38,762 bases of DNA from an uncultured Lewinella sp. (GTDB taxonomy: Bacteria > Bacteroidota > Bacteroidia > Chitinophagales > Saprospiraceae). A program made the position numbers and the translations under genes. Under the pieces are notes generated by a model. That model ran no database searches and had not been told where the DNA came from. It was given only the letters and a program-made list of their open reading frames with translations. Positions 33,154 to 38,762 of the stretch are shown here, in pieces; position 1 is the first letter of the stretch; each line of letters begins with the position of its first letter. The stretch spans positions 1 to 38,762 of the forward strand of contig CALMYQ010000245.1 in assembly GCA_937873655.1 (NCBI GenBank), in the 5' to 3' direction.

Positions 33154-35553
33154 ATGAAATCCATACGTTTAACCTTTGCCCTGTTTTTGAGCCTGTTCGC
33201 GTTCCAGGTATTTGTAAACGCGCAAACCCAGACTGTCCGCGGCCGGATCATCGACCAGCAATCGGAGGCGCCCCTGATCGGCGCTACGGTCGAATTGCTG
33301 GAAAGCGACCCGATGCTCGGCACCGTTACCGATGTCGACGGCAATTTCACCTTACCCAACGTCCCCGTCGGGCGGCAGGCTTTCCGGGTATCCTATCTGG
33401 GTTATAATACGATCACGGTGCCCAATATCCTGGTCACTTCCGGAAAAGAGGTGCAACTGAGCCTCGGTCTGGAGGAAAGCATCACTGAGCTTTCGGAAGT
33501 GGTGGTCAAAGCCGACGTCAATAAAGACCGCCCCATCAATGAAATGGCTACCATCAGTGCGCGGCAGTTCAATGTGGAAGAAGTGCAGCGTTATTCAGGA
33601 GGCCGCAATGACGTGGCCAAGCTCGTCGCCAATTTCGCGGGGGTAGCTGCCAATAACGACCAGCGCAACGACATCATCATCCGGGGCAATTCCCCGACCG
33701 GTGTGCTTTGGCGGCTGGAGGGCATTCCCATTCCCAACCCCAATCACTTTTCCACCCTCGGCACCACCGGCGGCCCGGTGTCCGCCATCAACCCCAATAT
33801 GATCGGGAATTCGGATTTCCTGACGGGCGCCTTCCCGGCAGAATACGGCAATGCGCTGGCGGGAGTATTCGACATCAATCTGCGGACCGGCAACCGGGAA
33901 CGGTTTGAAACGACCATCCAGCTCGGTGCATTTTCCGGATTGGAGGCTATAGTAGAAGGCCCGATGCTCAAGAAAACCGGCGGCTCGTTCGTGGTGGCCT
34001 ACCGGCATTCCTTTACGGAAATAGCGGATGCAGCAGGGTTGAACATCGGTACCAATGCCACCCCAAAATACAAGGACCTCACCTTCAACCTGGATTTCGG
34101 ACAAACCAAAGCCGGCAAGTTCAGCCTCTTTGGGATCGGTGGGTACAGCAATATTGACTTCATCGCTGCGGAACTGGACTCCACCGACCTATATACCAAC
34201 CCCAACCAAAATTCTTACAATGTATCCCAATTCGGCGTACTCGGGCTCAAACACAGCCTGCTCCTCAACGATCATTCGTATTGGCGCACCGTGCTGTCCG
34301 TTTCCGGTACCGGCAGTCAGTTCTATGCCGACGATGTGGAGATCGACGAAGGTAATCCCTTCCGCGTGATCGACGTGAACGACGATATAACCACTTACCG
34401 CTTATCCTCCTACTACAACAACAAGATCAACAAACGGCTGACCGTCCGCACGGGGGTTCTCCTGCAGCAACAAAACCTCAAAACCAAAGTAGAAACCCGT
34501 GAACATACCCCCGACCTGGACGGCGACGGCAAACGCGACTGGTTTACCGACCGGGATTTCGACGGCAGCTTCAATCAGGCTGAGGGTTTTGCCCAAGGGC
34601 TGTACCGCCTTTCCGAAAACCTGACCGTGAACGCCGGCCTCCACGCCCTTTACTTTGACCAGACGGAGGATTTTGCCCTCGAACCCAGGGTGGCCCTGAA
34701 CTGGAATTTCGCCCCGAAACACAGCCTCAACCTGGGCTTCGGCTTGCACCACCAGACCCAACCCCTGCCGGTATTCCTGTTTCAGGAACGGCAACCGGAC
34801 GGCACGTACGTCAGATCAAATGAAAACCTGGGCTTCACGCGGAGTCAGCATTTCCTGGTGGGATACGACTTCAAACCGGCGTCCGACTGGCGCATCAAGG
34901 CCGAAGTGTATTACCAGCGCCTGACCGACGTGCCGGTTGACGCCTATGCCAGCAGTTTTTCGATGCTGAATACCGGCGCCGATTTCGTATTCCCCGACCG
35001 GGCAAATCTTGTCAATGACGGGACCGGCTTTAACCGGGGCGCGGAGCTGACGGTGGAAAAATTCTTCAGCAAGGGGTATTACGGGCTCCTTTCCGTCAGC
35101 CTGTTCGACTCCAGGTACAAAGGTTCGGACGGGATCGAGCGCAGCACGGCATTCGACGGCGGATACGTCCTGAACCTGCTCGGCGGCAAAGAATTCGCCC
35201 TGGACAGCAAGGGGCGGCGGGCCCTCACTTTCGACACCAAAGTCACTTTTGCCGGCGGACGTCCGTACACGCCGGTCAACCTGGAAGCATCGCAACTGGC
35301 CGGAGAAGAAGTGTTGTATGATGATCAGGCCTTCAGTTTGCAATACGACGACTATTTCCGTTGGGATGTCAAACTGGGTTTCCGGATGAACAGTCCGACC
35401 AAAAAGTTCTCCCAAACCTTCTACCTTGATTTCCAGAATGTCACAAATAATGATAATATATTTGCTATGCGATACAACGAAGGGACGGGCCGGGTCGGCA
35501 GGATCGACCAGATCGGTTTTTTCCCGGATGTGTTGTATCGGGTGGAGTTTTAA
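33154..35553 (+). CDS. TonB-dependent outer-membrane receptor
   Basis: 799 residues from the ATG at 33154 (MKSIRLTF), which opens a signal peptide ending in FVNAQ; upstream codons lead only to TTG. Residues about 25-110 form the carboxypeptidase-regulatory-like beta-sandwich (TVRGRIIDQQSEAPLIGATV), residues 120-235 the plug domain (NDIIIRGNSPTGVLWRLEGI, EYGNALAGVFDI), and the rest the 22-strand barrel ending YRVEF with the usual terminal Phe. It is the kind of receptor in which the ligand cannot be predicted; no SusD partner follows, so a siderophore, metal or peptide is more likely than a glycan. It is divergent from the CHAT operon. Confidence 0.94.
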   Translation: MKSIRLTFALFLSLFAFQVFVNAQTQTVRGRIIDQQSEAPLIGATVELLESDPMLGTVTDVDGNFTLPNVPVGRQAFRVSYLGYNTITVPNILVTSGKEVQLSLGLEESITELSEVVVKADVNKDRPINEMATISARQFNVEEVQRYSGGRNDVAKLVANFAGVAANNDQRNDIIIRGNSPTGVLWRLEGIPIPNPNHFSTLGTTGGPVSAINPNMIGNSDFLTGAFPAEYGNALAGVFDINLRTGNRERFETTIQLGAFSGLEAIVEGPMLKKTGGSFVVAYRHSFTEIADAAGLNIGTNATPKYKDLTFNLDFGQTKAGKFSLFGIGGYSNIDFIAAELDSTDLYTNPNQNSYNVSQFGVLGLKHSLLLNDHSYWRTVLSVSGTGSQFYADDVEIDEGNPFRVIDVNDDITTYRLSSYYNNKINKRLTVRTGVLLQQQNLKTKVETREHTPDLDGDGKRDWFTDRDFDGSFNQAEGFAQGLYRLSENLTVNAGLHALYFDQTEDFALEPRVALNWNFAPKHSLNLGFGLHHQTQPLPVFLFQERQPDGTYVRSNENLGFTRSQHFLVGYDFKPASDWRIKAEVYYQRLTDVPVDAYASSFSMLNTGADFVFPDRANLVNDGTGFNRGAELTVEKFFSKGYYGLLSVSLFDSRYKGSDGIERSTAFDGGYVLNLLGGKEFALDSKGRRALTFDTKVTFAGGRPYTPVNLEASQLAGEEVLYDDQAFSLQYDDYFRWDVKLGFRMNSPTKKFSQTFYLDFQNVTNNDNIFAMRYNEGTGRVGRIDQIGFFPDVLYRVEF

Positions 35554-35600
35554 AATTGAATCGACTGGTTTGATTGGTTCCCCGCCTGCCGGCCAATCGA

Positions 35601-35762
35601 AACATTCGAATCAATCGAATCAATCGAAGAACTGAGGAACTGAGGAATCGAGGAATCGGAACATTCGAATCAATCGGAACATTCGAATCAATCGAATCAA
35701 TCGAAGAACTGAGGAACTGAGGAATCGAAGAATCGAGGAATCGAGGAATCGAAACATTCGTG
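35601..35762. repeat. Tandem mini-repeat array between receptor and kinase genes
   Basis: Two long units beginning AACATTCGAATCAATCGAAT start at 35601 and 35678, with a truncated unit at 35660. Inside each are sub-words GAACTGAG and GAATCGAG, plus AATCAATCG. The sub-words also occur, in reverse complement, at 21306-21339. The array ends about ten bases before the kinase ATG. Confidence 0.85.
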
Positions 35763-35772
35763 CAATTGAAAG

Positions 35773-36807
35773 ATGAACAAAAATGCCTGCATATTAGGGT
35801 TTGACGACCGCTGGTTCAGGATCATCGGCATGCCGCTGGTGGTCCTGATCAGCCCGATCGTATTCTTCAACGACTCGATCGACGGGTGGGACAGCTATTG
35901 GCGGCTCGCACTTGCAGGCATTGTTTTTACGGTGTTCATCTGGGAAGGCAACCGGCAGATCTTTATGGCCCTCACGCGGCGGTATCCGGATTATCAGGAC
36001 TGGAAAAAGCGGCTAAAGCTGCTGCTGTTGCTGTGTTTCCTGTATACGCTGGCCATTTGCCCGATCCTCAACTGGGGGTTTTCGCTCACGCCGTTTGAAA
36101 AACCGCCCATCACGCAGGTCGCGGGCTACAGCAGTTCTTATTTTACGCTGCTGATGGTGGGGGCGATCTATGAAAGCATCCGGTTTTTCCAGCTGTGGCG
36201 GTCCACGACCGTGGAAAAAGAGGAAGTGGAGCGTGCGCATTTGTCCAGCCAGCTGGAAGGGCTCCGCAACCAGGTCAACCCGCATTTTTTGTTTAACAGC
36301 CTGAACACGCTGACCTACCTGATCCCGGAATCGCCGGACAAGGCGGTGGGTTTTGTCCGCCAGCTCAGCAAGGTGTACCGGTACGTGCTGGAAAGCAGGG
36401 ATACCAAAGTGATCCCGCTGTATGAAGAGCTTGCCTTTTTGGACGCCTTCGTGTATTTGCTGCGCGAACGTTTCGGTGATAATTTCACGGTTGACATGCG
36501 CAACCTGGCGCCTTACCGGAACATGGCCATCGTCCCGCTTTCTCTGCAGATCCTGTTGGAAAACGCCATCAAACACAATATCATTTCCACTGAAAAACCG
36601 CTGTATGTGGAGATCTTTGCCGAGAACGGACGCCTGGTCGTACGCAACAACCTGCAGCGAAAGAACCAGGTGATGGATTCCACCGGCGTAGGCCTGGAAA
36701 ACATCAAGACCCGGTACCGCATGCTGAGCGGGAAAGAAGTGGAGGTGATCGTATCCCAGCAATATTTCACCGTTGCCCTCCCATTGATCGAACTGCAAAC
36801 CGTGTAA
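35773..36807 (+). CDS. LytS/YehU-type sensor histidine kinase
   Basis: 344-residue membrane kinase. Four hydrophobic helices are predicted at about residues 17-33, 44-60, 82-100 and 118-140, followed by a coiled linker and the His_kinase (PF06580) domain: phosphoacceptor His171 in NPHFLFNSLNTL, N-box LLENAIKHN near residue 264, and the ATP-lid motif GVGLENIKTR near 305. No extracellular sensor domain is visible, so the signal may be membrane- or ligand-related. It is followed two bases later by its LytTR regulator, forming a standard pair. Confidence 0.94.
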   Translation: MNKNACILGFDDRWFRIIGMPLVVLISPIVFFNDSIDGWDSYWRLALAGIVFTVFIWEGNRQIFMALTRRYPDYQDWKKRLKLLLLLCFLYTLAICPILNWGFSLTPFEKPPITQVAGYSSSYFTLLMVGAIYESIRFFQLWRSTTVEKEEVERAHLSSQLEGLRNQVNPHFLFNSLNTLTYLIPESPDKAVGFVRQLSKVYRYVLESRDTKVIPLYEELAFLDAFVYLLRERFGDNFTVDMRNLAPYRNMAIVPLSLQILLENAIKHNIISTEKPLYVEIFAENGRLVVRNNLQRKNQVMDSTGVGLENIKTRYRMLSGKEVEVIVSQQYFTVALPLIELQTV

Positions 36808-36809
36808 CC

Positions 36810-37559
36810 ATGAAAATCCTGCTGATCGAAGACGAACAGCCCGCAGCCCGGCAACTGACCAGGCTGATCCATGAATATGATTCCTCTTTTGTTGTGGTGG
36901 ACACGCTGGACTCCGTCGAAGGAGCGGTGAGTTGGCTCAAAACCTTCCCCGCGCCGGATCTGATCTTCATGGATATCCAGATTGCCGACGGGCTCAGTTT
37001 CGATATTTTCACCCGGATCAGCGTGGAATCGCCTGTCGTTTTCACCACGGCATTCGACCAATACGCCGTCCAGGCCTTCAGGGTGAACGCGATCGACTAC
37101 CTGCTGAAGCCCATTGATCCGGTTGACCTGGCCAAAGCGATCGACAAGATCCGGAAACAACCGTCCTCGGCGCCTTCCACCGACCTGAGCGAGTTGATCC
37201 GGCTGTTCAAAAAGGACAATTTCAAGGATCGCTTCCTCGTCAAATCGGGTAATAACCTCGGGTTGCTGCAAACGGAGGATATCGCCTATTTCCTGTCCAA
37301 TGAGGGGTTGACGCAGGCCTTTACCTACAACGGCAAGAAGTATTTCATCGAACATACCCTTGAGGAGCTCGAAACCCTGGTCAACCCGCGGGATTTTTTC
37401 CGCATCAGCCGGAATATGACGGTCCACCTGAAATCGATCGTCCGGATCTCTCCCCATTTCAACGGGCGCCTCAAGCTGGAGTTGAATATTTCCTCGGAAG
37501 CTGAGGCCTTCGTGAGCCGGAACCGGGTCGGAGATTTTAAGGTTTGGCTGGGCGGGTAA
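36810..37559 (+). CDS. LytTR family response regulator
   Basis: 249 residues. Receiver domain 1-120 with phosphoacceptor Asp55 (FMDIQIADG), Thr/Ser switch and Lys107-type region YLLKPIDPVDL. The LytTR DNA-binding domain is at about 145-245, with FKDRFLVKSGNN near its start, YFLSNEGLTQAFTYNGKKYFI, and the basic helix RISRNMTVHLKSI. It is the partner of the kinase two bases upstream. LytTR regulators usually bind paired 9-12-base repeats; none was identified next to the operon. The gap downstream carries a GAGGGTGA array. Confidence 0.95.
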   Translation: MKILLIEDEQPAARQLTRLIHEYDSSFVVVDTLDSVEGAVSWLKTFPAPDLIFMDIQIADGLSFDIFTRISVESPVVFTTAFDQYAVQAFRVNAIDYLLKPIDPVDLAKAIDKIRKQPSSAPSTDLSELIRLFKKDNFKDRFLVKSGNNLGLLQTEDIAYFLSNEGLTQAFTYNGKKYFIEHTLEELETLVNPRDFFRISRNMTVHLKSIVRISPHFNGRLKLELNISSEAEAFVSRNRVGDFKVWLGG

Positions 37560-37561
37560 AA

Positions 37562-37600
37562 TGTGAGAGGGTGAGAGGGTGAGAGGGTGAGAGAGAGAGC
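37562..37600. repeat. GAGGGTGA tandem array
   Basis: Four GTGAGAGG-type units just after the stop of the regulator gene, then GAGAGAGAG and CCGACTTACGAC (37601-37612, also at 19400-19411). The word GAGGGTGAGAG also forms the last codon and stop of kmo. Confidence 0.8.
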
Positions 37601-37695
37601 CCGACTTACGACCCATGCCTTACATCTGATCGGCGCATAATGATGCGTCCCTACTGACAACTAATTTCTATATTGGCCGAAATTTTGGAAAAATC

Positions 37696-38700
37696 ATGCG
37701 CCATCTATTTTTTCTGATTTCAGGCCTGTTTTTCGTCACTGCACTTACAGCACAGTCGGAGTATTCCATTGAAAGTTTGTACAAGCTCATCAAGCGGGAA
37801 TCCATTCACCGAATGGAGGTGGATTGGGACAAGGTCGATCAGGCTTTTCGCGGGCAACTCGCAAAGGCGAAAACCCGGAACGATTCCATGCGGGCGTTTG
37901 TAACGATTTTCAAGGAAATGAAGGATCCGCACAGTTCCATTTATTGCGAAGCCGGGACGATAGCCTTTTTCAACCCGGTTGACGAGGCGACCTTTGACCG
38001 GTTGACGCCGATGATGAACCGCTCAAACAGCGAAATGGGAAGGGTCAAAACGGCTTTTTTGGAAAATAAGTACGCTTATATCCAGGTACCCGGCTTTTTT
38101 GCCCGGGCAGAGATGGTCGACTCGCTGGCTCAAATGATCAGCGACAGCATCAGCCGGTTCGATCCTAAAAAAACGAAAGGGTTCATTATCGACCTGAGGT
38201 TGAACAAAGGCGGCAGCCTTTATCCCATGCTGTCCGGATTAGGGGCATTGCTGGGTGACGGGCCCATCGGCGGCGAAACGGGGGTTGATGACAAGGTGGT
38301 CCGGAGCTGGGCCATTGAAAACGGGAATTTTGTCCAGCAGGGTACGCCCCAAAGTTCGATCCGGCATGCCTGCGGTGACGCGTTCGTCAAAAAGCCAGTG
38401 GTCATCCTGACCGGTCCGATCACGATCAGCTCCGGGGCTTTGGTGGCTGTAGCCTTCAAAGGCAGAAAAAAGACCCGGATCATCGGTGAGCCGACCGGCG
38501 AGGGTTACACGACCTCCAACGGCTGGTTCAAATTGGGGCCGCGCCTGATCCTGAACCTCGCTTCCGCCTATGTCAGCGACCGGGACGGGCATATTTACCG
38601 CAACAATGTGACGCCTGATGAAACGGTAATCGGCGGCGACAATTTCAACAACCCGGACCTGGACGCGAAGGTGGCGGCGGCTATCAAATGGTTGAGATAG
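37696..38700 (+). CDS. S41 family peptidase-like protein, exported
   Basis: 334-residue exported protein; a signal peptide ends in LTAQ. It has the S41 (C-terminal processing peptidase-like) fold from about residue 118: LENKYAYIQVPGFF, then GFIIDLRLNKGGSLYPM, then VVILTGPITISSGALVAVAF, with the expected nucleophile in the ISSGA segment (Ser245/Ser246). The canonical Ser-Lys dyad is not clear: after IGEPTGEG there is Glu and Gly where CTPases have GKG, so activity is uncertain. No PDZ domain is present and length is below that of typical CTPases. It has its own promoter-like TATATTGG word (37669-37676) and is not clearly linked to the two-component system. Confidence 0.85.
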   Translation: MRHLFFLISGLFFVTALTAQSEYSIESLYKLIKRESIHRMEVDWDKVDQAFRGQLAKAKTRNDSMRAFVTIFKEMKDPHSSIYCEAGTIAFFNPVDEATFDRLTPMMNRSNSEMGRVKTAFLENKYAYIQVPGFFARAEMVDSLAQMISDSISRFDPKKTKGFIIDLRLNKGGSLYPMLSGLGALLGDGPIGGETGVDDKVVRSWAIENGNFVQQGTPQSSIRHACGDAFVKKPVVILTGPITISSGALVAVAFKGRKKTRIIGEPTGEGYTTSNGWFKLGPRLILNLASAYVSDRDGHIYRNNVTPDETVIGGDNFNNPDLDAKVAAAIKWLR

Positions 38701-38762
38701 GGTTTAGTGGTAGGCTGTTCAATTTGACCGCAAAACCGTCCTGCGTTTTTTTGTATGGGTGA
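38701..38762. other. Right-edge gap
   Basis: The last 62 bases contain a T-rich tract after a short CGCA/TGCG pairing (around 38729-38753) that might be the S41 terminator; otherwise I see nothing in it. Confidence 0.3.

Noticed and set aside
35601..35762. Possible CRISPR array
   Set aside because: The units are tandem and degenerate with nested sub-words; there are no unique spacers and no cas genes.
1..38762. tRNA, rRNA, insertion sequences or prophage genes
   Set aside because: I looked for cloverleaf arms, rRNA words, transposase and integrase motifs and saw none.

Overview
The window looks like a chromosomal segment of a fairly GC-rich Bacteroidota, most likely from the Saprospiria (Lewinella/Haliscomenobacter-like). 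The grounds are: TonB-dependent receptor with a carboxypeptidase-regulatory-like N-terminus, LytS/LytTR two-component pair, DUF3109 protein, eukaryote-type citrate synthase, kynurenine 3-monooxygenase, many LRR/CHAT/STAND proteins, and start regions that lack Shine-Dalgarno sequences but carry TTTG...TANNTTTG promoter words. The genus is an inference; no rRNA or tRNA gene is visible. I also see no insertion sequence, integrase or CRISPR array.

Layout. 0-7.8 kb is housekeeping and transport: citrate synthase (-), a small exported protein (-), an APC permease (+), a four-helix membrane protein (+), a DUF3109 Cys-cluster protein (+), two small heat-shock proteins (-) and a bile acid:Na+ symporter-family protein (+). 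Between the DUF3109 and Hsp20 genes lies a roughly 500-base non-coding stretch with a near-perfect promoter, several hairpins and a terminator, which I read as an undescribed small RNA. 7.8-12.1 kb carries an S9 peptidase lipoprotein, a membrane protein and kmo. 12.1-16.9 kb (-) holds the tail of a lost outer-membrane beta-barrel gene, a TonB_C-domain lipoprotein, a 696-residue protein with a contractile-injection/polymorphic-toxin style N-terminus, and an unusual pyruvate kinase-like enzyme. 17.1-21.0 kb (-) holds an OPT transporter, then an overlapping pair: an AlkD-like protein and an SPL-type radical SAM protein. 21.06-21.41 kb (+) is a toxin-antitoxin-like locus whose second gene is cut after about 14 codons by a mini-repeat. 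A sulfatase lipoprotein follows (-).

The most striking block is 22.97-32.87 kb (-): four tightly packed or overlapping genes in the order CHAT caspase-like protease, membrane-anchored STAND NTPase, and two giant exported leucine-rich-repeat proteins that are paralogues. Predicted topology puts the protease and NTPase domain in the cytoplasm and the LRR proteins outside, so the cluster could be an envelope-sensing, protease-output signalling or defence system. A TonB-dependent receptor is divergent from it. 35.8-38.7 kb (+) carries a LytS-like histidine kinase, its LytTR regulator and an S41-like protease.

Many gaps hold short tandem words (for example GAACTGAG/GAATCGAG, GAGGGTGA, GTGGACGGTTCAC) that recur at distant sites and at places supply the stop codons of neighbouring genes.
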